Counted from the first letter of the stretch, positions 24,950 to 33,393 are shown. The stretch: 64,000 nt of DNA from JBCBTD01 sp039818825 (GCA_039818825.1 JBCBTD010000005.1:50054-114053), one strand, 5' to 3'. Notes: generated from the sequence alone by a model not told the origin. Program-made: numbers and translations.

Positions 24950-26091
24950 GCCGCCGGGCAACGCTCCGCGAGGTCGCCGCCGCCGCCGGCGTCTCGGTCG
25001 GCACCGTGTCGAACGTCGTGACGGGCCGCCGGCCGGTCAGACCCGAGACGCGGGCGATGGTCGAAGCAGCGGTCGCCAAGCTCGGCTATCGGCCCGACCC
25101 GGCAGCGCGTGCACTGTTCGCCCGGCGCGAACGACGCCCGCTACCGACGGACCCGGCAAGGCCGCGCCTCGGCTGCATCGGCTATCTCTGCGCCGACCAC
25201 CGCGCCGAGGTCGACGTGCTGCCGCACCGCGACGACCGGGCGGTCGCGGCCTCCATCGATCAACGCCTCGGCGGGCGCGCCGCCAATGTCGCCGTCACCG
25301 CCGCCGGCCTCGGTCCGCCGCTCGATGTCGCCGTCGACATGCTCGCCGTCATCGGCGAGGACGGCGACAGCGACTGGGCGGCCGACCTATTGACATCGCG
25401 ACGGGTTGCTCTGCATCCCGCGTCGCGCGTGCGGGGTGCCCGTCTCTCGCGCTGCATCATCCTGGTCGAGCCGAACGGTCACCGCACGATCCTCAACGAG
25501 CCCTTGCAGGTCGCGCCCGGCGCCGTCGGCGTGTGGCTCGCGGACCGCCGGAACGCTCCCGGACCGGTGGGCGCACTCTACGTCCAGGCCGACCAACTCC
25601 TCGGTATGGCGCCTGTGCTGCCCGACCTGCGCGCGTCCAGCTTGCGCCTTGCGACCCACCTCGTCAGCCGCGACGTCGAACGGCTGGGGGTTGCCGGCAG
25701 CCTCAACGTCGCTACCGGCTTCGACCTCGTCGTCGTCGATCGCGGTGCTGCGCGCCTCCTCACCGGACGTTCCGGCGGCGATGGGGATCTCGGCCGCCGC
25801 TTGGCTCAGAAGCTGGCGGTGCTCCCCGGCACGATCGCGCTCACGCTCGGCGCCGATGGCGCGATGTTGATCAGCGCCGGCGAGGTCGTCGCTCAGTCCC
25901 GAGCGCCCGCACTCGTGCCGATCGACACGACAGGGGCCGGCGACACCTTCACCGGTTGCCTCTTGGCGGCTCAGCTGACCGGTCTTGCAGCACCCACCGC
26001 GCTCGCATTCGCCGTCGCCGGCGCCAGCCGCTCGGTCCTGAGCAAAGGCGCGCAGGATCACGGCTTGACGGCCGCCGAGTTCACCATTTGA
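24946..26091 (+). CDS. LacI-type HTH fused to a PfkB-family kinase domain
   Basis: This 381-residue protein starts with a LacI helix-turn-helix (residues 1-51, including REVAAAAGVSVGTVSNVV). In place of the usual sugar-binding effector domain it continues into a PfkB/ribokinase domain (about 74-381). The kinase marks are intact: RLGGRAANVAVTAAGLG at 107-123 and IDTTGAGDTFTG at 326-337, with catalytic Asp 333. It is probably a regulator that senses the sugar or its phosphate through a kinase fold, and may also phosphorylate it. The ATG at 24946 overlaps the previous stop. HTH-kinase fusions are well known in the ROK family; I do not recall this combination as characterised. Confidence 0.9.
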   Translation: MSRRATLREVAAAAGVSVGTVSNVVTGRRPVRPETRAMVEAAVAKLGYRPDPAARALFARRERRPLPTDPARPRLGCIGYLCADHRAEVDVLPHRDDRAVAASIDQRLGGRAANVAVTAAGLGPPLDVAVDMLAVIGEDGDSDWAADLLTSRRVALHPASRVRGARLSRCIILVEPNGHRTILNEPLQVAPGAVGVWLADRRNAPGPVGALYVQADQLLGMAPVLPDLRASSLRLATHLVSRDVERLGVAGSLNVATGFDLVVVDRGAARLLTGRSGGDGDLGRRLAQKLAVLPGTIALTLGADGAMLISAGEVVAQSRAPALVPIDTTGAGDTFTGCLLAAQLTGLAAPTALAFAVAGASRSVLSKGAQDHGLTAAEFTI

Positions 26092-26099
26092 ACGTTTCA
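26091..26099. promoter_or_regulatory. AACGTTTCA site upstream of the binding-protein gene
   Basis: TTGAACGTTTCAG is a near-palindrome centred on CG, touching the stop of the LacI-HTH/PfkB gene and 45 bases before the start of the binding-protein gene. It matches the 24022-24030 site in nine consecutive bases. It may control an internal promoter that gives extra transporter mRNA. Confidence 0.45.
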
Positions 26100-26143
26100 G
26101 TCCACCGCCTTCGCGGTCGGGCCACCGAACGAAAGGAAGAACC

Positions 26144-27079
26144 ATGGCGATGCGTCGACTCCTGCTTTCCGCCCTTCTCGCCGGTGCTTCGTGGCTGGGC
26201 GCTCCCGCCGCAGCCGACGCGCAGAACCTCGCCCTCGTCCAGATCAACCAACAGGCACTGTTCTTCACTCAAATGAACCAGGGGGCCGAAACGAAGGCGA
26301 CGGAACTCGGCGCCGAGTTGGTCATCTTCAACGCCAACAACGACCCCGCGGCACAGAACAACGCGATCGAGACCTACGTTGCCCAGGGTGTCGACGGACT
26401 GATCGTGGTGGCGATCGACGTCAACGGTGTGATGCCGGCCGTCGAAGCCGCCCATGAGGCCGGCATCCCGGTCGTCGCGGTCGACGCGATCCTCCCGGAA
26501 GGGCCGCAGATCGCCCAGGTCGGTGTCGACAATGCCGAAGCTGGCAAGCTGATAGGCGAGCACTTCGTTACTTACATGAACGACGAGATGGGCGGCGAGG
26601 CAAAGCTCGGCATCGTCGGTGCGCTCAACTCGTTCATCCAGAACGTCCGCCAGGAAGGGTTCGAAGAGGTGGTGGCGAGTGCCCCCGGCGTGACCATGGC
26701 CGGGGTGGTCGACGGGCGGAACGTCCAGGACAACGCCATGAGCGCGGCCGAGAACCTGATGACGGCGAACCCGGACATGACCGCGATCTACGCCACCGGC
26801 GAACCGGCCCTGCTCGGCGCGGTCGCGGCCGTCGAGAGCCAGAGCCGCCAGGACGACGTGCGGATCGTCGGTTGGGACCTGACCGCCAGTGCCATTCGCG
26901 GGATCGACGAAGGCTACGTCGTCGGCGTCGTCCAGCAGGACCCGGCCGGCATGGGTGCCGCAGCCGTGCAGGCCCTGGTCGACGCGATCAACGGATCGAG
27001 CGTGCCGGCCGAGATCGCCGTACCGGTCACGATCGTGACCAACGAGAACGTCGACCCTTACCGCGCGATCTTCGAGTGA
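26144..27079 (+). CDS. Sugar ABC transporter substrate-binding protein (RbsB/FrcB type)
   Basis: This 311-residue protein has a signal peptide (about 1-26, ending APAAADAQ) and a CUT2-type periplasmic-binding fold: FNANNDPAAQNNAIETYVAQ, DGLIVVAIDVNG, PVVAVDAILPEG and VGWDLTASAIRGIDEGYV. RbsB-type proteins bind pyranose or furanose monosaccharides. The ATG is preceded by GAAAGGAAG. The stop overlaps the GTG of the ATPase gene (GTGA). The likely ligand is a free monosaccharide, but its identity is not visible. Confidence 0.92.
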   Translation: MAMRRLLLSALLAGASWLGAPAAADAQNLALVQINQQALFFTQMNQGAETKATELGAELVIFNANNDPAAQNNAIETYVAQGVDGLIVVAIDVNGVMPAVEAAHEAGIPVVAVDAILPEGPQIAQVGVDNAEAGKLIGEHFVTYMNDEMGGEAKLGIVGALNSFIQNVRQEGFEEVVASAPGVTMAGVVDGRNVQDNAMSAAENLMTANPDMTAIYATGEPALLGAVAAVESQSRQDDVRIVGWDLTASAIRGIDEGYVVGVVQQDPAGMGAAAVQALVDAINGSSVPAEIAVPVTIVTNENVDPYRAIFE

Positions 27080-27882
27080 CGACAGCGGCGCCGGGGCCGG
27101 CGGCCAACGGCTCCCCGGCGCCGCGGATTCGCCTTCGCGGAATCGAAAAGCGCTTCGGCTCGATCGAGGCGCTGCGCGGGGTCGACCTGGAGCTCTGGCC
27201 AGGCGAGGTGCTTGGGCTGGTCGGCGACAACGCGGCCGGAAAGTCGACGCTCACCAAGATCGTCGCCGGCACCTACGTCGCCGACGCCGGCAGCATCGAG
27301 ATCGATGGCGAAGCGGTGCGCTTCGACGGGCCCGCCGATGCCCGCGCCCGGGCGATCGAGATGGTCTACCAGGACCTCTCGCTCTGCGACACGATCGACG
27401 TCGCCGGCAACCTGTTCCTCGGCCGCGAGCCGATGCGTTCGCGGTTCGGCCTGAGGTTCCTCGATCACCAGCAGATGCGCAGCGAGGCGAGGGCTCATCT
27501 CGACGCGCTGGACATCCACATCCCCAACGTCCGCGCCCTCGTCGCACAGCTCTCCGGCGGCCAGCGGCAGTCGATCGCGATCGGCCGGGCGGCGGCGTTC
27601 GCACCCCGCGTCCTGATCATGGACGAACCGACCTCGGCCCTCGCCGTGGCCGAGGTCGACGCGGTGCTGCGCCTCATCCGCCGCCTCGCCGACCAAGGCG
27701 TGTCGATCGTCCTGATCACGCATCGGCTGCAGGACCTGTTCCGCGTCTGCGACCGCATCGCCGTGATGTACGAGGGGACAAAGGTGGCCGAGCGGCGCAT
27801 TGCCGAGACCGATCTCGAAGACCTCGTCCATCTCATCGTCGGCCAGCGGCTACCCGGCGCGAGGCGCGGCGATGACCACTGA
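27076..27882 (+). CDS. Sugar ABC transporter ATP-binding protein (FrcA type)
   Basis: This 268-residue ATPase has a single nucleotide-binding domain: Walker A GDNAAGKST, signature LSGGQRQS, Walker B LIMDEPTSAL and H-loop ITHRL. RbsA-type CUT2 ATPases usually carry two such domains in about 500 residues, so this is the shorter FrcA-like form that works as a homodimer. The start is GTG at 27076, overlapping the binding-protein stop, and the end overlaps the permease start by 11 bases. Confidence 0.92.
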   Translation: MTTAAPGPAANGSPAPRIRLRGIEKRFGSIEALRGVDLELWPGEVLGLVGDNAAGKSTLTKIVAGTYVADAGSIEIDGEAVRFDGPADARARAIEMVYQDLSLCDTIDVAGNLFLGREPMRSRFGLRFLDHQQMRSEARAHLDALDIHIPNVRALVAQLSGGQRQSIAIGRAAAFAPRVLIMDEPTSALAVAEVDAVLRLIRRLADQGVSIVLITHRLQDLFRVCDRIAVMYEGTKVAERRIAETDLEDLVHLIVGQRLPGARRGDDH

Positions 27883-28885
27883 CGTTGGCGCGGAGCGGAG
27901 CCGACGCCCGGTCGGCAATCCGTGGCTCGACTTTCTCCGCGCCGAAGCGCCGACCTTGTCGATCGCCGCCTTCTTCGTGCTCGTGGTCTTGGTGTTCTCG
28001 CTCGGCACCGACGCTTTTGCCAGCCGTGCCAACCTGCTCAACCTGCTACGCCAGTCGGCGCCGCTGTTGATCGTGGCGGTTGCCATGACCTTCGTCATCA
28101 CCACCGGCGGGATCGATCTTTCGGTCGGCTCCACCGTGGCACTGGTCAATGCCCTTGCCGCCACTACGCTCCAAGAGGGCGTGCCTTGGCCGCTGGTCGT
28201 CGTGCTGATGCTCGGTACCGGCGCCGTCGTCGGCGCGGTGCAGGGTTGGTTCGTTGCCCACGAGGCGATACCTGCCTTCATCGTCACTCTCGCTGGCCTG
28301 TCGATCCTGCGTGGCGTGGCCCTACTGCTCACCCAAGGCTTCTCGATCCCGATCAGCCCGGACAGCTGGTTCGTCCAGCTTGGTCGCGGCTGGGTGTTCG
28401 GTGTTCCACTGCCCGCCATCCTGGCGGTCGCCGTCGCCATCGTCGGCTGGGTCGTCCTCACTCAGCGCCGCTTCGGCCGCTACGTGACCGCGATCGGCAC
28501 CAACGCGGAGGCGGCAAGGCGAGCCGGCATCCCGACGCGACGCACGACCCAGCTCACCTACGTCCTCACCGGCACGGCCGCAGCGCTGGCCGGGCTGATC
28601 ATCGCCGCGCGGCTCGGCTCGGGGTCCTCCAACGCGGCCGTTGCATTCGAGCTCGAAGTCATCGCCGCAGTGGTTCTTGGCGGCACCGCCTTGATGGGCG
28701 GACGCGGAACCATCATCGGCACGGTGTTGGGTGCGCTCACCATCGCCGTCATCGGCAATGGCTTGATCCTCGCGCACGTCTCACCGTTCTTCACCCAGAT
28801 CGTCACCGGCCTCATCATCCTCGCCGCGATCTGGCTCAACACCCGCATGCTGCAGCGGCTGGGCGAACGCGGAGGCCGCCGGTGA
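27872..28885 (+). CDS. Sugar ABC transporter permease (RbsC/FrcC type)
   Basis: This 337-residue inner-membrane protein has about eight to ten hydrophobic segments and the RbsC-type signatures VITTGGIDLSVGS and AVVLGGTALMGGRGT, plus GTNAEAARRAGIPTRR in the loop that contacts the ATPase. It forms the membrane channel as a homodimer with the single-domain ATPase. The ATG at 27872 overlaps the ATPase end by 11 bases, and its stop overlaps the GTG of the phosphotriesterase-like gene. Confidence 0.93.
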   Translation: MTTDVGAERSRRPVGNPWLDFLRAEAPTLSIAAFFVLVVLVFSLGTDAFASRANLLNLLRQSAPLLIVAVAMTFVITTGGIDLSVGSTVALVNALAATTLQEGVPWPLVVVLMLGTGAVVGAVQGWFVAHEAIPAFIVTLAGLSILRGVALLLTQGFSIPISPDSWFVQLGRGWVFGVPLPAILAVAVAIVGWVVLTQRRFGRYVTAIGTNAEAARRAGIPTRRTTQLTYVLTGTAAALAGLIIAARLGSGSSNAAVAFELEVIAAVVLGGTALMGGRGTIIGTVLGALTIAVIGNGLILAHVSPFFTQIVTGLIILAAIWLNTRMLQRLGERGGRR

Positions 28886-29955
28886 GCGAGCTCAGCCCCT
28901 GCCACGTCCGCTCCGGTCGCGTGATGACGGTGAAGGGCCCGATCGCCAGCCACGAACTCGGCGTCACCCTGCCCCACGAGCACATCCTCAACGACGTTCG
29001 CTGCTGGTGGCATCGACCGTCGTCGCCGGCAAGACGGCACCTGGCGACGGAGCCGGTGCACGCTGGCATCCTCGCCGCGCTGCGAGACGACCCGTTCGTC
29101 AACCTCGACAACTGCCGCCTCGACGACGAGCGTCTGGCGATCACCGAGCTCGCCGCCTTTCGCAGTGCCGGCGGTGCGACGGTCGTCGACCCGACTTGCC
29201 GCGGCATCGGTCGGAACCCCGCAGGCCTGCGGCGGATCAGCGAGGCGACCGGCCTGCACCTCGTCATGGCCGCCGGCTACTACCTCGAAAGCTCCCACCC
29301 GCCCGAACTCGCCGCCATGTCGATCGATGCCATTGCCGACGAGATCGTCGCGGAGGCGATCACCGGCGTCGACGGGGTGCGGATCGGCCTGATCGGCGAG
29401 ATCGGTGTCTCGTCCGACTTCACCGCCACCGAACGGAAATCGCTGCAGGCAGCAGCCCGCGCCCAACGGCGGACCGGCCTGCCGCTGATGGTCCATCTTC
29501 CGGGATGGTTCCGCCTGGGGCTGGACGTGCTCGACGTCGTCGAAGGCGAAGGTGGCGATCCGCGGCACACGGTGCTCTGCCACATGAACCCGAGCTTCGA
29601 CGACCCCGACTACCAGGTCGCCTGTGCTCGGCGCGGCGCGTTCGTCGAGTACGACATGCTCGGCATGGACTTTTTCTACGCGGACCAGGGCGTGCAGTGC
29701 CCGGCCGACGAGCAGACGGCCAGTGCGCTGGCACGGCTCGTCGACGTGGGTATCGGCGACCGGTTGCTGCTGTCGCAGGACGTCTTCTTGAAGATGATGC
29801 TCTCTGCCTATGGCGGAAACGGCTACGCGCACGTGCTGGAGCGGTTCGTCCCGAGGCTGCGCCGCCACGGCGTCGCCGAAGCGGCGATCCGCGGTCTGCT
29901 GGTCGACAATCCGCGCGCCGTTTTCGACGGCCGCCCCGAGGGAGAACGTCCATGA
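28882..29955 (+). CDS. Phosphotriesterase-family hydrolase
   Basis: This 357-residue protein is an amidohydrolase-fold enzyme of the phosphotriesterase (PHP) family. It shows the first metal motif LPHEHILND, GLIGEIGVSSDF, PLMVHLPGW and CHMNPSF with further metal His residues, and LSQDVFLKM with the likely catalytic Asp. Family members are mostly lactonases or esterases acting on sugar or hydroxy-acid lactones; true phosphotriesterase activity is rare. The GTG at 28882 overlaps the permease stop, and GGAGG lies just upstream. In a sugar-uptake operon a sugar lactone or phosphorylated lactone is the more likely substrate. Confidence 0.85.
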   Translation: MSELSPCHVRSGRVMTVKGPIASHELGVTLPHEHILNDVRCWWHRPSSPARRHLATEPVHAGILAALRDDPFVNLDNCRLDDERLAITELAAFRSAGGATVVDPTCRGIGRNPAGLRRISEATGLHLVMAAGYYLESSHPPELAAMSIDAIADEIVAEAITGVDGVRIGLIGEIGVSSDFTATERKSLQAAARAQRRTGLPLMVHLPGWFRLGLDVLDVVEGEGGDPRHTVLCHMNPSFDDPDYQVACARRGAFVEYDMLGMDFFYADQGVQCPADEQTASALARLVDVGIGDRLLLSQDVFLKMMLSAYGGNGYAHVLERFVPRLRRHGVAEAAIRGLLVDNPRAVFDGRPEGERP

Positions 29956-30710
29956 TTCGCGTGCTGCTGGCCGGCGAGAGCTGGGTGAGCGCGGCTACCC
30001 ACTACAAGGGCTTCGACCAGTTCGGGTCGGTGACGTTCCATCTGGGCGCGGAACCGTTGGTCGCAGCGCTCGAAGGCAGCGACGTCGAGCTCGTCTACAT
30101 GAAGGCCCATGAGACCGCGACCGCATTCCCGCTCACCCTCGAGGCACTGCAGAGCTTCGACGTGGTCGTCCTCTCCGACCTCGGCGCCAACACGCTGCTC
30201 CTGCACCCCGACGTGTGGCTCAGCGGCAAGACGGTCCCCAACCGCCTGAAACTGCTCCGCGCCTATGTCGAGGGCGGCGGCGGGCTGGCGATGATCGGTG
30301 GCTACTTCAGCTTCCAGGGCATCAACGGTGCCGCCCGCTGGCACAAGACCCCGGTCGAGGCCGTCCTGCCGGTCACGTGTCTGCCGATCGACGACCGGCT
30401 CGAGGTGCCGGAGGGCTTCAGCGCCGAGCCGACCGGCGCCACGCACCCCATCCTGGAAGGCTTGGATGGTCCCTGGCCGGTCCTGCTCGGCCTGAACGAG
30501 GTCGTCGCCAAACCCGAGGCCACGGTGCTCTTGCGCACTCCCGCCGACCACGGCGGCCACCCGCTACTCGCAACAGCCACCGTCGGCGCCGGGCGAACCC
30601 TGGCCTGGACGTCCGACATCGGCCCGCACTGGCTACCCGAATCGTTCGTCGCCTGGCCCGGCTATGCCCGCCTCTGGCGCCAAGCTTTCCGTTGGCTGGC
30701 AGGGACCTGA
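29952..30710 (+). CDS. Putative glutamine-amidotransferase-like protein (PF07090 type)
   Basis: This 252-residue protein matches the PF07090 class I glutamine-amidotransferase-like group: LLAGESWVSAATHYKGFDQF at the start, DVVVLSDLGANTLLLHPD, LRAYVEGGGGLAMIGGY and WTSDIGPHWLP near the end. The expected nucleophile position (usually Cys after a Gly-rich strand) shows IGGYFSFQG with no Cys, so classical amidotransferase activity is unlikely. The ATG at 29952 overlaps the hydrolase stop. Such genes often sit beside sugar-catabolic genes; the function is unknown. Confidence 0.75.
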   Translation: MIRVLLAGESWVSAATHYKGFDQFGSVTFHLGAEPLVAALEGSDVELVYMKAHETATAFPLTLEALQSFDVVVLSDLGANTLLLHPDVWLSGKTVPNRLKLLRAYVEGGGGLAMIGGYFSFQGINGAARWHKTPVEAVLPVTCLPIDDRLEVPEGFSAEPTGATHPILEGLDGPWPVLLGLNEVVAKPEATVLLRTPADHGGHPLLATATVGAGRTLAWTSDIGPHWLPESFVAWPGYARLWRQAFRWLAGT

Positions 30711-30721
30711 GCCCAAGAGAA

Positions 30722-30796
30722 TGGAGCGGGCGACGAGGGTCGAACTCGCGACATCCAGCTTGGGAAGCTGGCGCTCTACCACTGAGCTACACCCGC
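30722..30796 (-). tRNA. tRNA-Gly (anticodon CCC)
   Basis: The minus strand folds into a tRNA: acceptor GCGGGTG pairs with CGCCCGC, the anticodon stem CCAGC/GCTGG encloses TTCCCAA, giving anticodon CCC, and GTTCGAC marks the T-loop. The CCA end is encoded. Length is 75 bases including CCA. Confidence 0.93.
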
Positions 30797-30804
30797 ACCA
30801 GACC

Positions 30805-30833
30805 CGAATAGCAAGACGCGGGCCTGCCTTCAA
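30805..30833 (-). promoter_or_regulatory. Promoter of the tRNA-Gly gene
   Basis: On the minus strand TTGAAG (30833-30828), a 17-base spacer and TATTCG (30810-30805) sit just before the tRNA-Gly 5' end at 30796. Spacing and distance fit a housekeeping sigma-70-type promoter. Confidence 0.6.
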
Positions 30834-30862
30834 CGCCGTCGGCACCAGCTCGCCCAAACCGC

Positions 30863-30891
30863 TTGACGCTCCGTGGCCTTCGGCGTACTTC
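30863..30891 (+). promoter_or_regulatory. Promoter of the tRNA-Lys gene
   Basis: TTGACG (30863-30868), a 17-base spacer and TACTTC (30886-30891) precede the tRNA-Lys 5' end at 30901 by nine bases. This is a good housekeeping-type promoter, divergent from that of tRNA-Gly. Confidence 0.65.
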
Positions 30892-30900
30892 AGCCGCCGC

Positions 30901-30976
<76 letters not shown>

Positions 30977-31362
30977 CGTTCCCAATCGATTAGCGTTGGT
31001 GCGACTGCTGGTTTCCCGGCTTTCCGGTCCGCTTTCGCGATTCAGCTGCTTTCCGAACCACCTTCGTTCCCAACGAGCCGGGCTACCGCGTGCGACGCGA
31101 TCCGCTGCTGGACCAGTTCCATGAGGCAAGCCCGGCGTCGATGCCGATCTGCCGCCTGCGGCTGCCAGACTGAACGCCGACATGGAGACACTCGAGAACG
31201 CGCATCGAGAGTGAGGGAGAGAAGCCGGCGCCGTTCATGGATCATGAGGTCGATCGACGTTCGCAAAGCGTTCGTCCGGACACCGCCTGCTGCGGTCCAC
31301 GCTCGGTCCGAGGCGGAACCGGCGAAGATCGACCTTCGGAATGCGTCAATCCGGTAGCGCCA
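30977..31362. other. 386-base gap downstream of tRNA-Lys with no recognised gene
   Basis: No convincing gene or RNA was found. Short open frames occur but have mixed third-position use and no ribosome sites. One of them, antisense to the tRNA, gives the well-known false peptide ending HKDSNLGPAD. No repeat of the tRNA 3' end was noticed inside the gap. Confidence 0.5.
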
Positions 31363-32094
31363 TCAGTCGCCGAGCAGGGCCTTGACCTCGGCAGCCACCG
31401 CCGTGCCGAGCGTCGCGTTGGTCGCGGCGGTGAAGTGGATGCCGTCGACACCGTCGGTTTCGATCACCGTGCCCGCGTCGAAGAACCCGGCACCGCCGGC
31501 GGCCGCGATCGCCTCGTAGACCTTGGGCAATGCTTCGCTCTTCGCACGTGAACCGGCGAAGATGTCGGCCGCCATGGGTGCAATCGTTTCGCCGAGCGGC
31601 GGCGGGCTGATCACCAGCACGGCCGGCGTCGGGTAATCCGTCCAATCCCAGCCAGGCGATTCCTGCACGATGTTGATCAGCTCACCCATGCCGAGCCCGA
31701 TCTCGAACGGCGTCCGGTCGAGATAGGTCTTGGTATCGTTGGTCCCCAACAAGATGATCACGAGGTCGAGTGGCTCGTGCGAGGCGAGCGCTGCGGGCAG
31801 ATAGTCGGCGCCGTTCAACTTCACATCGTTCGGATCGTCGACGTTGGTGGTGCGGCCACTCAACCCTTCGACCACCAGTGTGTACCCGTCACCCAGCGCG
31901 TCGCCGAGGGCGGTGGTCCACCGATCGGCGGGTTCGTGACGCGTCGTCGGCACGATCGGCTCCACCGGGGTCCACCCCCAGGTCAGGCTGTCGCCGAACA
32001 CCAACACACGCTTGGGCGAGTCTTGGGCCAAGGCGGCGACTGGCAACAACAGCACAACGGCGAAAACGATTGCCCGAAGACCCACGGCCGACAT
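31363..32094 (-). CDS. SGNH/GDSL-family hydrolase (arylesterase-like), exported
   Basis: This 243-residue protein has a signal peptide (about 1-24, ending PVAALAQ) and the four SGNH blocks: FGDSLTWGW with the nucleophile Ser, GLSGRTT, LLGTNDT with the Asn, and VDGIHF with the Asp-His pair. It is probably a periplasmic esterase or lipase-like enzyme. The start at 32094 follows AGGGAGGG by 5 bases. It is divergent from rpmG across 137 bases. Confidence 0.9.
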   Translation of the reverse strand: MSAVGLRAIVFAVVLLLPVAALAQDSPKRVLVFGDSLTWGWTPVEPIVPTTRHEPADRWTTALGDALGDGYTLVVEGLSGRTTNVDDPNDVKLNGADYLPAALASHEPLDLVIILLGTNDTKTYLDRTPFEIGLGMGELINIVQESPGWDWTDYPTPAVLVISPPPLGETIAPMAADIFAGSRAKSEALPKVYEAIAAAGGAGFFDAGTVIETDGVDGIHFTAATNATLGTAVAAEVKALLGD

Positions 32095-32170
32095 GGCACC
32101 CTCCCTTTTGGTTGTGCCGAGAGTGAGCGTCGACGCCGCGCCGGTCAACGCCATCCGCGTCGAGCCGACG

Positions 32171-32199
32171 TTGACATCGCCGCCGCGATTGCTCACCTT
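32171..32199 (+). promoter_or_regulatory. Likely rpmG promoter
   Basis: A perfect -35 TTGACA (32171-32176) is followed after 17 bases by CACCTT (32194-32199), about 33 bases before the rpmG start. The -35 match is strong, the -10 match weak. Confidence 0.45.
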
Positions 32200-32231
32200 C
32201 TGGCGCCCCTTTCCGCTCCGAGGTTCCCGCC

Positions 32232-32399
32232 ATGGCGAAGCCCACATCCATCTTGATCAAGCTGGTCAGCACGGCTGGCACCGGCACGTTCTACACCACC
32301 AAGAAAAACACTCGGAACATCACCGAGAAAATGAAGATGAAGAAGTACGATCCGAAGATCCGTAAGCACGTCGAATTTACGGAATCCAAGATCAAGTAA
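32232..32399 (+). CDS. rpmG: 50S ribosomal protein L33
   Basis: This 55-residue basic protein reads MAKPTSILIKLVSTAGTG, then YTTKKNTR and KKYDPKIRKHVEFTESKIK, a complete L33. It has no Cys pairs, so it is the zinc-independent form. It is a component of the large ribosomal subunit near the E site. The gene is short and isolated; a ROK kinase gene follows 12 bases later. Confidence 0.97.
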   Translation: MAKPTSILIKLVSTAGTGTFYTTKKNTRNITEKMKMKKYDPKIRKHVEFTESKIK

Positions 32400-32411
32400 G
32401 TCGCGCAGACT

Positions 32412-33326
32412 TTGACCACACCCGCCATCGGCATCGATCTCGGCGGGACGAAAACCGAGATCGCCGTGCTCGACGAGAACGGCGCCTTTCTGCTGCGCCG
32501 ACGGGTGCCGACCGTCCGCGGTGACTACGACGCGACGATCGAGGCGATCACGGCGCTGGTCGAGGGAGCAGAAGCGGAGCTCGGCACGCGTTGCACCGTC
32601 GGCATCGGCCATCCGGGTTCGATCTCGCCGCGCACCGGCCTCATCCGCAACGCCAACTCGACCTGGCTCAACGGCCGGCGGCTCGGCGTCGACCTGGAGA
32701 CGCGGCTCGCAAGACCCGCCGCTTTCGCCAACGACGCCAACTGTCTGGCCCTCTCCGAAGCGACCGACGGCGCCGGGGCTGGCGCCCGCGCCGTGTTCGC
32801 CGTGATCCTGGGCACCGGTTGCGGTGGCGGGCTGGTCGTCGACGGCCAGGTTCTCGGGGGGCACAACGGCATCGGCGGGGAATGGGGGCACAACCCCTTG
32901 CCCTGGCCTGAACCGGACGAGCTTCCTGGCCCCGCCTGCTGGTGCGGCCTGCACGGCTGCCAGGAGCTGTGGCTCAGCGGCACGGGCCTGGAGCACTACG
33001 CGGCAGAGGTGATCGGCACCGCCGTCGCTGCACCGGCGGTGGTCGCCCGCGCCGCTAGCGGCGACGAGCCGGCCCGCGCCGTGCTCGACCGGTACAACGG
33101 GCGTCTGGCGCGCGGCTTGGCGGCGGTGATCAACCTGTTCGATCCCGACGTCATCGTGCTCGGCGGCGGCGTCTCCAACGTCGACGAACTCTACGCCAGC
33201 GTGCCCGCAAGATGGCAACGCCACACCTTCGCCGACAGCATCGACACACCCTTGCGCAAAGCCCGGCACGGCGACAGTTCGGGCGTGCGCGGTGCCGCTT
33301 GGCTCGGGCGGGACATGCGACGCTGA
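32412..33326 (+). CDS. ROK-family sugar kinase (fructokinase-like)
   Basis: This 304-residue kinase has the ATP motif GIDLGGTKTEIAV, FANDANCLALSE, ILGTGCGGGLVVDG, the catalytic EWGHNPLPW region and the zinc motif CWCGLHGCQELW of ROK kinases. The phosphate-binding VIVLGGGVSN is near the C-terminus. No HTH domain is present, so it is an enzyme and not a NagC/Mlc-type repressor. The most likely substrates are fructose or N-acetylhexosamine. The start is TTG at 32412, with only a weak ribosome site. Confidence 0.88.
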   Translation: MTTPAIGIDLGGTKTEIAVLDENGAFLLRRRVPTVRGDYDATIEAITALVEGAEAELGTRCTVGIGHPGSISPRTGLIRNANSTWLNGRRLGVDLETRLARPAAFANDANCLALSEATDGAGAGARAVFAVILGTGCGGGLVVDGQVLGGHNGIGGEWGHNPLPWPEPDELPGPACWCGLHGCQELWLSGTGLEHYAAEVIGTAVAAPAVVARAASGDEPARAVLDRYNGRLARGLAAVINLFDPDVIVLGGGVSNVDELYASVPARWQRHTFADSIDTPLRKARHGDSSGVRGAAWLGRDMRR

Positions 33327-33393
33327 AGATCGTCCCCGCCGACCATCGGTGATGGCGTGCGAGCGCTTGCAGCCCCGCACAGCTCCGGCGATC

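Noticed and set aside
29952..30710. Active glutamine amidotransferase
   Set aside because: The expected nucleophile Cys is not present in the Gly-rich loop.
30977..31362. Integrated element at the tRNA-Lys 3' end
   Set aside because: No integrase gene and no second copy of the tRNA 3' end were seen; the downstream genes look ordinary.
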